The notes below the pieces were generated by a model, which worked only from the letters and a program-made list of their open reading frames with translations, was not told where the DNA came from and made no database searches. Positions 10,506 to 21,111 of a stretch of DNA of 64,000 nucleotides are shown one piece after another. Both the position numbers and the translations under genes were made by a program. Position 1 is the first letter of the stretch. The number at the start of each line of letters is the position of its first letter. The stretch is from Isoetes taiwanensis (Eukaryota > Streptophyta > Lycopodiopsida > Isoetales > Isoetaceae). The stretch spans positions 1 to 64,000 of the forward strand of contig JAJEKV010000572.1 of assembly GCA_021234155.1 (NCBI GenBank), read 5' to 3'.

Positions 10506-11872
10506 AGTTCCTCCAGTTATGGTAACTGTCCAAGGAACTTGTTGATGCATATTATTGCTGCATCCCTTATGCGGTTGTTTTGATGCACCCCCAAGACAGT
10601 GACAGTAGCAAGAATTTGAAGCACTATAGAACGGCCAATAATGTTCTTTCAATAAAATGAATTTCTTTTTGCTTAATTCAATTGATGAATTTATCAATTT
10701 AAGTAGTACAAGTCTGCAAAACAGTGCTTTAGTAATGTTTGCCCAATCACAAACCGTATTTTTATAACTTAAGGTTTAATTGTGGTATTCGCATGGAAAT
10801 ACGTACAAAAATGATGGTAACACCTGGGTTTTAGAAAGAAGTAGTATTTTTTTTTGGCATAAGATGGAGTGGCAGATAAGAGCTCACGTTCCGACGGTGT
10901 TCCTTCATTTTTGGCTACGGCGGTCAGAGCCGGCGGAGCAAGAAAAGGTCTTTCGGGTTTCTATAAAGGCCTTGTCTACCTCTACTAATGTCGTGCTTCA
11001 TATGCGTCCTTAGTTTTCTTTCTCTGCGGTTTGCCGGAGCGATTTGGTGGTTTTGAAGGGGATTTGGAATGGATTGGGGGCTCCTAAGGCGTCGCTGGCT
11101 CTATGTTCACCTTGATCTAAGTTCTTAAGGCAAAATAGAGTTTCTGAGCTTTAATCTAGGAGCGAAAACTTTCTGGGTTGCGATTTGGAAGCAAAAACAA
11201 CTTCTGGCAGTGATATAGAAACAACATTGCAAGGAAAACTGCTTTGGGCTCTGTTTATTTCTTTCTTTGTGGTTCATAGCAGTAGTAGTCTCGGCAACTG
11301 CATGCATAACTTTCTTACTACTATTTATAGTTTGTAGTATATTGATTTCCTTTGTAAACCAGCAAAATGGCAGTCAATGGCACGTGTTTGATGGCCCCTA
11401 TGCATGGCCTTACAAGCCTCGCATGATCTTCATTTAAGCTTCAGGTAAGCCTTGAGCATTGGATTGGAACTGAGGTTTGATTCCCCAGGCTCATGTCATT
11501 GTGGAATCGTGTTCATATGTTTGAGTTGTGGAGTTGTGAAGTATTGGACTGTATTACTATGACATTGTACTGTACAGATGCCAAAATACTATTTTAAACA
11601 ATGGTTGATGGTTTCCTAGTGCCCCCTTTAAAATCGGGTCAACAGGGGCCAGTTTGACCCGAGAAAGACCCTAGATGGGCGGACAGGATCTGTGGTGGGA
11701 TGCAGTATGAAATGTGCCACGATCCAAGGGCCCAAAAACAATAATACATGCTTAAACAATAATACATGAACATAATCATAACATAATCATTCTATTTTTA
11801 TTTCTACTAAAGAGTCAAGTATACCAACATGGTATACTATAGCCTTCTGCATTCTACTATGGAAATAAACAA
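10506..11872. repeat. second copy of the GMPP 3' flank, split by ~1.05 kb
   Basis: 10506-10734 and 11785-11872 together match the continuous 8929-9210. The 10735-11784 segment between them has no counterpart in the first copy. It is GC-richer near 10890-11100 and has no recognisable terminal repeats or coding match. Either it inserted into copy 2 or it was lost from copy 1. Confidence 0.7.
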
Positions 11873-12293
11873 GGTGCTGCGCACAGATGGTTGCCCTCTA
11901 GTTTCTTGAGGGTGAAGTGGCCTAAATCAAACCTGTTTTCACAATCTATATTTAAATTAAAACAGACCCCTACCATGTTCTTACAATTAGTTTGTAGACT
12001 CCCATTAGACATAGAGTATATGGTTTCTTATAACAACTAGATCGACTATTTCTTAGCTTCATGTGACTTAAACTATCGTAATCAGCTAATAAACAATCTT
12101 TCCGATGATGTTCCACCAAAAATAGTGAGACAAGTGGTACTGTTATTCTAGCCTTATTTGAATCATGTTCTGCGTATTATTATCATCAGTGTCTGGTGAA
12201 ATTCAGATATAAAATATGTCTCACTTTTCCATGTGCGCAGGTTTTGTATGTGCCCTTAAAATTGCAGGCCACATATTCCTTGAGAGGGCAAGA
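11873..12293. other. no gene recognised
   Basis: AT-rich sequence without a coding match or repeat. Confidence 0.5.
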
Positions 12294-12590
12294 TCACTTG
12301 TTTTTCACATTTTCAATTAAATTTAGAATTTTCAACAGTCTTAAGTCTGAATATATCAGGTTCAGAGAGTGGAAGTGCATCATTGCTTTGTAAATTTGTA
12401 GCATATCCACAAGTGCTGGTATCAGGGGCAAAGCTATTCTCTTAATCATTGTTGTCAGATCCTTCTCCATGAGCTCTAGTACAAGTACTCTTCCTGTGGT
12501 ATGGCCTAATATCTGAACAACATGAGTTGAAGCAACCTCGACCAAACCTTGAGGCAATCCTTGGCACATTGTTCTGGCATCCATAGTGCA
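12294..12590 (-). pseudogene. protein kinase domain remnant
   Basis: Within a longer minus-strand frame, the last ~95 residues read like the middle of a plant Ser/Thr or dual-specificity kinase. A hinge-like segment (HVVQILGHTTGRVLVLELM) is followed by an alpha-D/E-like helix (ALVDMLQIYKAMMHFHSLN). The place of the catalytic-loop HRDLK holds YSDLR. The catalytic His and Arg are therefore lost, and the frame ends soon after, before any DFG. No glycine-rich loop or ATP-binding lysine is visible upstream. I read it as a decayed fragment of a kinase gene. The specific subfamily is not certain. Confidence 0.5.
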
Positions 12591-12799
12591 TTTGGTGAAG
12601 ATGTTCAGAGGCCATTGATTGAGAGATGAGCTCGTCTCCCTTTTGCAAGGCCATTTAAATAATGATATTATAGTGTATTTGGTGAAGATTTTTGAAATTT
12701 TAAAGCAGAGTTCCAGTCCCAAAAATAACAGTTCTACTAACACGAAAGGTACAACAATGTACGATCTTGGAGACTCCTGCAGATAGGGCACTACTCAAA

Positions 12800-13133
12800 A
12801 AAGATAGACGTGTACCCTGGAGTCAAACATGTCTTTGTTTGACAAGATTTTCTCATGGAAAGTACATATGCTATATTGCTAGTTGCACACGATGAAGATG
12901 ACAAAGTGGAGTAGGACTACAGATTCTTATGGATTGAGAAGTGAGAAGGTGCAAAATACACACAAATATAGCCAATCAAAAGGTCTGTTCCACCATCTTC
13001 TTATATTATAATGTTATACCGTAAGTCTTGGATTGGATCAAGCCCCAATTTGAATGACCGAGATCGTCTAGGTGCATCCGAAGGCCGAGATTTATCGCAC
13101 GACTTCTTACCACCGTGATTGGTTAGGCTTTGA
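12800..13133. other. left flank of the purine tract
   Basis: Holds ATCTTCTTATATTATAATG near 12996. A similar motif (ATCTTCTTATATATTAATA) recurs near 14727 on the other side of the purine tract. The 40 bp after each copy are weakly similar. No gene. Confidence 0.4.
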
Positions 13134-14660
13134 TCTCTTAAGGGGAAAGGGTAATGGAAATGGGGTGAAAGGAAAAGGGAGGAGGAAAGAGGGAATGTGA
13201 AAGGCAAAAAGGCACGAGGAAAAGGGAAAAAGAGAAAGGGAAAAGGATGGGGATACGGAAAGGGAAAAACGCATGGGAAGAGAGAAAGGAAAAGAAAAAA
13301 GAAAAAGAAAGGGAGAAAGAGATAAGGGAAAATGGGAAGAGGGAAGGGCACGGGAAAAAAGGGAAGAGGAAAGTGGTGAAGAAAGGTTAAAATGGAGGGA
13401 AAAAAAGTATGGAAAAGTTGAAGGGAAAAAGGAAGAAAAGGGAAAGGTTGAGAAAAGAAGAAAAAAGAAGGGAAAAATGGCATGGGAAAAGGGAAAATGA
13501 AAGGAAAAAAAAGAGGGAGGGAAGGAAGAGAAAAAAAGTACCGAAAAAAAAGGAAAGAGTGAAAGGATTGGAAAATGAGGAAACGGGAAGGGAAAAAAAA
13601 GAACAAAAAAGGGATGGGGAGAAGGGAAGGAAAAAATGGCATAGAAAAAGGGAAAGGGAAAGGAAAAGTAGGAAGAAAAAGGGGAAAAGGTAATCTAAAA
13701 AATTGGCAGGAGAAAAAGGGGAAGAAAGAAATGGGAAAAGGGAAGGAAGAAAGGGCACGAGATAAAGGGGAGGAGGATAAGGGAAGAAAAAGGCATGGGA
13801 AAAGCGACCGCGAAAGAAAAAAGAAAAAGTGAGGGGAAAGGGAACTTGAAAAAAGAGCACGAGAAAAAGGGGAAGAGGTAAATAGAAAAAAAGAGGGGGG
13901 AAGGGCATGGGAAAAAAGGGCCGAGGGAAAGGGTGAAGAAAAGCGAAAAGGGAGGCAAAAAAAACATGGGAAAATGGAAGGGAAGAAGCGCGTGGGAAGA
14001 AGGAGAAAAGGGAAAGAGTGGGAAAGATGAAAAGGGAAGAGAAAAAGGGTTTAGGAAAAGGAAAAGAGAGGGGGGGAAAAAGGAAACGAAAAGGGAAAAA
14101 AGGCATGGAAAAAGGGAAAGGGAAAGGAAAACAAAAAAGAAAAAGAGAGGGGGAAAGGGACGAGAAAAAAGGGAAGAGGGGAACAGGAAAAGGGAAGGGG
14201 AAAAAGGGACGAGATAAAGGGGAAGAGCAAAAGGGTGAAGAAAATGGAATAATAAAAAAGAAAAGGGAAAAGAAAAGGGAGAAGAGGATAAGGGTGGGAA
14301 ATAAGAAAAATGGGCATAGGAAAAAAGGGAAGACAAAAAATGTGGAAAAAAGGGCATGGAAAAAGGGAAAGGGAAAAGGAAATGAAGGGGAAAGGGGGAA
14401 GGAAAAGGAAAACGGGCAGGGGAAGGGGAAGGAAAGAAGGGATCGGGAAAAGAGGAAAATGGAAAGGAAAAAGTCCATCAGGAAAAGGTAAACGGGAAAG
14501 GAAAAAGAGAAGGGAAACGGAGGAGGGAAATGTGTGGAGAGAGAAAAAAAAAGGAAAAGAAAAAAAGTAAATATGTAAGGAAAACAAGAAAAAAGGTAAA
14601 ATAAAATGGGAGTGTGGAGGGAAAAGAAAAAAGGTAAAAGCAAGGCAGAGTATATGGCAT
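13134..14660. repeat. 1.5-kb almost pure purine tract (GGGAAAA-type)
   Basis: The + strand is almost entirely A and G for about 1.5 kb, built of degenerate GGGAAAA, AAAGGG and GGCATGGGAAAA units with only scattered C or T. The minus strand is therefore a long polypyrimidine run, which makes F/S/L/P-rich frames, and the + strand makes K/E/R/G-rich frames. These are composition artefacts and are not called as genes. Confidence 0.95.
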
Positions 14661-15319
14661 AAGGGACGAGAAACGATGTCGAAAGCTTAGCGAAGCTCTT
14701 TTGGGTTATTCTCTTATTACTACAATATCTTCTTATATATTAATATTATAATGTTTTAGGGTGTGTCGTGGATCACGCCCTAAAAGTTTGGAGGGTCGGG
14801 ATTTTATTTGCTCGAAGTTAGACGGTTGAGATTAATGCCCATTTTCGTATGAATTTTTTGTAAGAAACCTTAGAATAGAGACGAGGATGGATTCTCTGCT
14901 GCCTATTCTGGAATTGAATCCTGCCTTGAAGATAGACTATGGCAGCTACTCTACCCGTTTTACTCTTTTATGATTCCTAAACTCAATCCAACAACCAATA
15001 TTTGATGTTCTATAGTGCTTGAATGAGTAAACTGAGTCGATTCTTGGGTTTTAAGCTGGCGAAGAAATCCTTGGACCTTATGTATATGGCGCTTTTCCCT
15101 ATATATTTTTTGGATGGCCGCCTCCATCAATGGTTGGTCCTGATGCAAACAAGGCTATGATATTTGACCATAAGCTCGATTCCTAAAACTAGAGAAAATC
15201 GGATACAGAGCTTCCATGGAACTTACAAGACCTGGCTATGGCCGGAATGACTGACACTACGTATACGGCTATGAATAATTGGCCAACAATTGTATGATAT
15301 TTAGGTTGCTTTTGTAGAT
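14661..15319. other. no gene recognised
   Basis: Right flank of the purine tract, with a short imperfect inverted repeat near 14755-14785 (TTTTAGGGTG...CACGCCCTAAAA). No coding match. Confidence 0.4.
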
Positions 15320-15517
15320 GGGTTTGGAGAGCAAGGTCATAAGGTTGATGTTGTATATGCTGCACCTCCAAATGCAACATTGCTGCTAGATCTTGAATTA
15401 CTATCCTGCAAAGTAGTTGAAAAAGTTACAGCTGACAAGAAGATTATGAAGAAAGTCTTAAAGCAAGGAGAAGGATATGAAAACCCCAATGATGGCACTG
15501 TTGTGACAAGTATGTAG
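15320..15517 (+). pseudogene. FKBP-type peptidyl-prolyl isomerase fragment
   Basis: A 65-residue frame resembles the linker between two FKBP domains of large plant FKBPs (FKBP62/65, ROF type). It reads through a PPNATLLLDLELLS segment (end of one FKBP domain, normally PPN(A/S)TL...(F/Y)(D/E)(V/L)EL) to KKIMKKVLKQGEGYENP (start of the next, normally KKILKEGEGYE.P). A stop follows after VVTSM where the next domain should continue. A stop also lies directly upstream at 15302. These proteins assist folding and bind HSP90. Only this fragment survives, so it is a remnant. Confidence 0.6.
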
Positions 15518-16576
15518 TTTGATAGAGATCAAGTTTTGTAAGAAAGAAGTTGTTTGGCAAATTGGTTGGGATTTATTCTGTCCTTTTATTTGCAGTCAAT
15601 TATTGCAAAGCTTGAAGTTTGGGACTGTATTAGAAAAGAGAGGTTATTAAGAATAGAATAGAATAGAATAGATTTTTTAGCTTCCACGGAGACCGATTGG
15701 CCTATGGGACCCAAACAAAAAGAGAGCAGCAAGCGTATTACTGACAGGATTAAAAAACCCCCGCCCCGAAGGGTTTTCGAGGGAAAACCCTTAGCAGTAA
15801 TAAGTATGCTGGCACGCTGTACAATTGTATAGGACAGTTCAATACCGTCCCGGAGGACACAGCTGAGTCCGTGCATCCATAACCTCCTGGAGGTATGACC
15901 CCAATAAACCCACTGACGCTGTATTCAATAACACATGCAACGGTTGGCCAGGCACTAGTAATCGAACATACCGCTCTCAGATATGGGCAAACGCTGGGCA
16001 GATCTGGAGGGCATGACATTCATCCTCAATGGCGCCCTGGTGGCAACACTGGTAAAGCCTTCACTCTCGTGCTTCCCGAGCCCAACATCCTGTCTCAATG
16101 CGGAGGCGATGTGCACCCGTGCGAATGGAAGCTATAAGTCTGTGCTTCTTCATGGGCAACTAGGTGTACAAGTACTGGTGTGGGCCTCTCGTGAGCCTAG
16201 GATTGGCTTGCTGCTGATAGTGCGCCAGCTTAACGTGCGTCAGAGCATCTGCATCCCAGAGCTTGCGAAGGAAAGTAGCATCTAGGTACGGCTTAAGTGA
16301 TTTGTGATCTTTCTTTGTCCTTACATGTACGCATCTATTTGCCTGTGAGAACCACTGATCTTGCTTGTCCTTCCAGCAGGCTTTCAGGCGTTGGGGACAC
16401 ATCGCGATGGCCAGAGCAAGATTGGGTATCACCCATAGCGACCACCTTCTGGAAGTAGTTGGGCTATTAGAGCTTTTGGTTTCTAGGCGGGCTTTGCAAA
16501 AACACGCTTTAATTTGATTTGGAGCATCAAAAACTCATAGTGCGCCGGTTTTGACCAAGGCGGCAGGCGGATGAGA
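15518..16576. other. spacer with GAATA microsatellite and a dispersed repeat
   Basis: A (GAATA)n run lies at about 15650-15671. From 15740 a unit with a hairpin (next entry) resembles one near 22290-22345 on the same strand. Frames at 15895-16432 show no recognised domain on either strand. Confidence 0.4.
15769..15792. repeat. perfect 10-bp hairpin AAGGGTTTTC/GAAAACCCTT
   Basis: Arms 15769-15778 and 15783-15792 pair exactly around the loop GAGG. On the minus strand the stem is followed by CGGGGCGGGGG and a T run. A related stretch near 22300-22330 suggests it belongs to a repeat family. Confidence 0.85.
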
Positions 16577-16652
16577 GTGAACCATATGAGTTCAGGATTG
16601 ATGAAGGCGGAGAAAACTAAGGTGAACCATATGAGTTCAGGATTGATGAAGG
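16577..16652. repeat. 31-bp direct repeat, two copies
   Basis: A unit starting GTGAACCATATGAGTTCAGG is present at 16577-16607 and again at 16622-16652, 14 bp apart. Confidence 0.9.
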
Positions 16653-18169
16653 ATGATTGGTAGGCCAATGCCAGAAACTAGAAACTTAGTGATAGATTCA
16701 AGCTCTTGGTGTGTTATTCCTCATTCAAAGTCAAATCATCAACTATCCAAATGCTTCAAAACCTGCTTAAAATGTGGCAAATTACAACTTCAACTAGAAG
16801 TCTCTCATTTGGGATGCATACTGGCATCCTTCTTGTAATACTTTTTGTACATCAAGGAATTTGCAAAGGATTTATCACATATATATTTAGATTAGGTAAC
16901 ACTTCAAAAGAAAAATAGAAAAGACGAAGGGATGCTGCACGTCAAGCTGCTCATCTCTCTGCTCCTGAGGTGCGGTGTGATTATTCTTATACTTCTCTCA
17001 AACGTGTTTGGTGGTCACCACAGTAATTTGTCTCTATGAATTGATGTTTGTTCATTAAAGAATGATTTGATATTTGTTCATTCCATAGCTGTCAAGAAAG
17101 ATCACTCTGTTGCAATAAAGAAAGCTTCCTTTAAAGGGTTTTTTTTTTTAATTAAAGTATTTTTAAGATGACTTGCTTTCCGACTCTTGAGTTGTTTTTT
17201 TATAAAAACGATTCTAGAGCCCCCAATGAATTGGCATACCAAAATGAAATGATTGTTGTTGGATCAAGGATTCAAAGAAGCATTTGCAGTATTGCAAAAT
17301 AGGGAGATATATGCAGAACATACAGTACTGACAGAAGATGCCAATCACCTGCTGCAGTAGCTCAAGGCTTATTCTCAAGGCCTTTTGATGTCTTTGCTTG
17401 TCGGATGATAAGGTTTAATGACAAGATTTTGAATACGGCTTAATCCTTAGAACCTTCCTTCCTTCCTTCCTTCCTTCCTGGGCACCCAAGACATTCAAAT
17501 ACATGAAATTCAAATTTATGGGTCAGCACTAACAATCTCATATCAGTGCAAGTCAGCCATCATGAACACTTTATATTCCTAGCCTTGAAGCTGACCTCCC
17601 TGATTTGAGAGTCTGCAGACTAAGCTTTAATGCTATTGAAAAAGTAAGGCAAAACCCTTATGGACCTATGAAATCATACATGCTTCTGCAGTTAAATGTT
17701 AACTACTTTTATTCCGGTGCACTGTCAAGATTTTCATTTATGTGCAAGCTCATACCTTTTAGGGAGCCTCCAATGTTAGACACGTTTTATTCTATAAATT
17801 CCTCTTGTTCTCTGTATGGAAGTATCTAGCCTTGTCTTGTCTTGGGCTAACTATAGACTCATTTGTGAATAGGTACTAGTTACATAAAAAGATATGGCTG
17901 CATTGTCGTGGGCTCCTACCATATTATTTTCTTAGAAATGTAGTAGCTTCATAAAAATAATTTTTAGGCAGACCCACTGTATAATTTCTCCAACCAAATC
18001 AGTGTACTAAAAGTTGCCCAGTTATATATGGAACATAGAAATGTACATGACCTTCTATACTCAATCATTTGCAAGTCTAACTAACCAGGAGGCATCTTTT
18101 GGAAATTACTATAGGTTTTCCATGGAGTTATTTCGTTATAGACATTGAAAATAAACTCCACACCACAAA
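16653..18169. other. no gene; T run and CCTT microsatellite
   Basis: A T-rich run lies near 17139-17152 and a (CCTT)n microsatellite at about 17453-17479. A frame at 17605-17829 has faint leucine-rich-repeat flavour but not enough to call. The part nearest 18169 is probably the 3' UTR of the minus-strand LINE. Confidence 0.4.
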
Positions 18170-18544
18170 CTAGTCGGCATGACTCAATCTAGGCAGATTT
18201 ACTTTGCATTTTTGTATATACTCATGCATCGCATTAATATGCATCATATAATAATGCTTCTTTTTATCAGAACTTTCATCAAGTCTCCATAGACCTTTAA
18301 CAACTATTTCTGTAATGTACTTACGTACCTCCTGAAAACTGGTTATGGTTGGCCATTCAGCATCTCCGATCCACTTCTTAGTCCATTTCACCACATCTGC
18401 AAACCAGCCACTATATTGAGATTGAATGAGCGCTTGATGAGGAAGTTTATCATCTGGCATGGCCCTAATCCTGTTCACATATGTCACTGTATGACACAAT
18501 GCCTCCAGTTCTAGAGGAAAAAAACCTGTTTCGGCAAGCATCAT
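18170..18544 (-). CDS. LINE ORF2 C-terminal part, frameshifted
   Basis: 124 residues continuing the C-terminal region of ORF2 in a different frame: an AETGFFPLELEAL segment and several tryptophans (GWFADVVKWTKKW). In related elements this region directly follows the thumb in one frame. The separation at about 18545-18610 therefore marks a small indel. The function of the region is not well defined. It is probably not translated as part of ORF2 in this copy. Confidence 0.7.
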   Translation of the reverse strand: MMLAETGFFPLELEALCHTVTYVNRIRAMPDDKLPHQALIQSQYSGWFADVVKWTKKWIGDAEWPTITSFQEVRKYITEIVVKGLWRLDESSDKKKHYYMMHINAMHEYIQKCKVNLPRLSHAD

Positions 18545-18606
18545 GTGGTATGGTGTCTGTGGCTTTACACCAAGTTCCTCTAATAGAAATCATTTTTGCA
18601 CTTTTT

Positions 18607-21090
18607 CTATTTTTTCCAGCTCTTTTGCGACAAACCAGGCCCCCAGACTGGGCTTCCATACAACACCACAGATCTGATTTTTACTCCGTAGAGCATTCTC
18701 CTTAATTTCCAATGTAAGAAATTATTGGCTCGGCATATGTTGAGCGTGCTATATAGAGTTCTTAATCCACCAGATGCTCTTTTTATTGCTGCTGCATTCC
18801 ATTTGTAATTATTTGAGAACTCAATCCCTAGGTATTTATACTCTGAGACCTTTTCTAGGGTCGTATCGCCAACCTTAAAATCAGTTTCATCCTTTCCTCC
18901 AACAACCACAATTTTGGATTTATTCACATTAACCTCCATCTCTTTACTATCACAAAACTCCTTCAAAACATCCAAATGACGCTGCAGACCTTCTGCTGAC
19001 CTGGATATCAATACAATATCATCGGCAAACAACAGCAATTGTATGACAAATTTCCCTAACCGGGCTCCCAATCCACCTAATCTGGTCATCCAATTTTCTA
19101 GTTCGTCTATACACAAACCAAAAAGTGTAGGCGAACACGGGCACCCTTGCTTAACACCTATAGTGTTTGCAATTTGGTCTGATCCATTAAAGGGAAATGA
19201 CAACTCAACTAAAACTTCTTTATATAAGCATGAAACATCATTTCTTAACTCAGGAGGTACCTGGAGCATTTCAAGTCGAGCCGCTATGTCTTTTCTTTGT
19301 ATTCGATCAAATGCTTTTGTTAAGTCAACAAATGCAAAGTAGCGCTTGTTTCCTGAACCTTTTGTTCCTTCTGCGATAACTCTTAAGGCCACAAGATGGT
19401 CTAATGTAGAGTGCTGACTCCTAAATCCCGCTTGTCCATATGCCCTCTCATCATGCTCATCTGCCCATGTTGTCAATTTGTTTTCCAGCATGGAAGCAAA
19501 TAGTTTTGCAAAAACATTACTTATCAGAACTGTCCTGTAATTCCTGACATCGTCTTTGCTACCATTCTTGTGTATTGGCACTACTCTGTTTGTGCTCCAC
19601 TCTCTTGGGAATCTTCCTGTAAGTAACGCTTCATTGCATATTTCTACTAAAACCAGGTGCAATTGACGCCCACCCCATTTAAACAATTCTGAGCACATCC
19701 CATACGAGTCTTTAGCTCTTCCATTTGCCATGTGTTTCAAAGCGTGTTCCACATCTGCTATTGTAAATATTGGTACCGGATCGCCTTCACAACCAATATC
19801 ACTTGGACTATCAGTGTTATACAATTCAGAAACCCATTGTAATAAATCATTTTCTACAAGATTTCCAACCTGTGTATGCTGCTTAGTTTTGTTCCAAAAC
19901 GTTTTTGGATCAGTTTCAATTTCTACTATTAACTTTTCTTCGTGTATGCGCTGCCATACCCTTTTCTTATCTTTTACTAGATTCCTATACCGTGCCCTGA
20001 TTGCATCATCATTTGGCGCCTGTTTGCAATCATGTTTCGCAGCATAGCATTCATGATCAAACCACTTGCTACGATGATATTTAGTATGCTTGGAGAACCC
20101 AAATACCTCACCTGCTTTATCCATGATAATTTTCTTCAAAGTGCTACTCTTTTCATCAAACTTATTTGGCCATACAACTTCTGTTATCGCAGCATCTATA
20201 GCTTCCTCATATTTGCTAGCCAACTTATATCTTACCTTGAGGTTCGGTGGAGGCACCTGCTCTGGTGTGTTAATGATTGTTTCTGGTACCACCTCAAAAC
20301 ATATGGGCGCATGATCTGAGTCTGGTTGCCTGTCCATAATAGTGAAATTGTGAATGAATTTCATATCTTCTGCTCCTCCTAGTAACAAGTCTACAACACT
20401 ACTTCCATTCGGCTGATAACACGTATGCTTGCCTGATAAGGGATATGCAGATATCCCGTTGTAAATTATCAAATTCAATGCTTCACATAGAGCCAAAACA
20501 TGCTCGCTCATTCTGTTCCTGATCATAGGATCCCATGACTTACGGGGCCACGCTTCTTGTTCTGGGGTTCCTAGTAGCCACAGGAAGTCTTTCTCTCCTG
20601 ACAATACAGAAGCTTGCTTATTGCCAATTCTGCCATTTAAGTCACCTGCTATAAATACTGTACCCTTTTCCCTGTATTTACATATGTCATGGGCCAGATA
20701 AACAAAGGGATCGCTGGAATTTAATTCAGGGTGATCATATACCTTGGATGGATAAGGATCTAGCGGCGCAAAATATACAATTGCTATATATATTTCCCTG
20801 CTTTTATTTTGGAGCTTCAGCCATAAATATTGTCTATACTTACTTGTATTGCTGATTGTGATATTCTTAATCAAATCCTTCCTGACATAGCACGCCAATC
20901 CACCCCAACCACGTTGACTTGTGCCTTTCTCATTCCATGCAGAACCAATCATTTCAAAATCCTGGATTTGCAATAATCTGTTAGTTTCGTGTTCCCATGT
21001 CTCTGTGAAAGCTATAATGTCATTCTTTGCAAAAAGCTCTGTGTTGCTTAGGATCTTGCTTTCCGTCAGTCCATGTACATTCCAAACCAT
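18607..21090 (-). CDS. LINE ORF2: AP-like endonuclease and reverse transcriptase
   Basis: 827 residues. The N-terminal ~280 residues are an exonuclease-endonuclease-phosphatase domain: MVWNVHGL, AFTETW, GDLNGRIG and SDHAPI are the expected metal and catalytic motifs. The reverse transcriptase follows with NYRTVLISNVFAKLFA, AGFRSQHSTLDH, a FVDLTKAFDRI motif (first Asp), GVKQGCPCSP and FADDIVL, the FADD version of the YxDD box. The thumb region ends at a premature stop (SQKSWKK, then stop). The start is the first ATG after ORF1. The frame is open throughout, unlike the other elements in this window, so this copy is relatively young. Clade placement (RTE-like or L1-like) needs a tree. Confidence 0.9.
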   Translation of the reverse strand: MVWNVHGLTESKILSNTELFAKNDIIAFTETWEHETNRLLQIQDFEMIGSAWNEKGTSQRGWGGLACYVRKDLIKNITISNTSKYRQYLWLKLQNKSREIYIAIVYFAPLDPYPSKVYDHPELNSSDPFVYLAHDICKYREKGTVFIAGDLNGRIGNKQASVLSGEKDFLWLLGTPEQEAWPRKSWDPMIRNRMSEHVLALCEALNLIIYNGISAYPLSGKHTCYQPNGSSVVDLLLGGAEDMKFIHNFTIMDRQPDSDHAPICFEVVPETIINTPEQVPPPNLKVRYKLASKYEEAIDAAITEVVWPNKFDEKSSTLKKIIMDKAGEVFGFSKHTKYHRSKWFDHECYAAKHDCKQAPNDDAIRARYRNLVKDKKRVWQRIHEEKLIVEIETDPKTFWNKTKQHTQVGNLVENDLLQWVSELYNTDSPSDIGCEGDPVPIFTIADVEHALKHMANGRAKDSYGMCSELFKWGGRQLHLVLVEICNEALLTGRFPREWSTNRVVPIHKNGSKDDVRNYRTVLISNVFAKLFASMLENKLTTWADEHDERAYGQAGFRSQHSTLDHLVALRVIAEGTKGSGNKRYFAFVDLTKAFDRIQRKDIAARLEMLQVPPELRNDVSCLYKEVLVELSFPFNGSDQIANTIGVKQGCPCSPTLFGLCIDELENWMTRLGGLGARLGKFVIQLLLFADDIVLISRSAEGLQRHLDVLKEFCDSKEMEVNVNKSKIVVVGGKDETDFKVGDTTLEKVSEYKYLGIEFSNNYKWNAAAIKRASGGLRTLYSTLNICRANNFLHWKLRRMLYGVKIRSVVLYGSPVWGPGLSQKSWKK

Positions 21091-21111
21091 GATTCTGAGG
21101 GCCTCGTATCC

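Noticed and set aside
13001-14660. Several long ORFs (up to 418 residues) on both strands
   Set aside because: They are F/L/S/P-rich or K/E/R/G-rich translations of a purine/pyrimidine tract, overlap in many frames and show no domain.
16160-16432. 90-residue minus-strand ORF with a W/K-rich sequence
   Set aside because: Protein-like in places, but no family recognised and an equally long frame overlaps on the + strand; left in the spacer description.
17605-17829. Leucine-rich-repeat fragment
   Set aside because: Only one weak LPDLRVCRLS-like segment; not enough periodicity.
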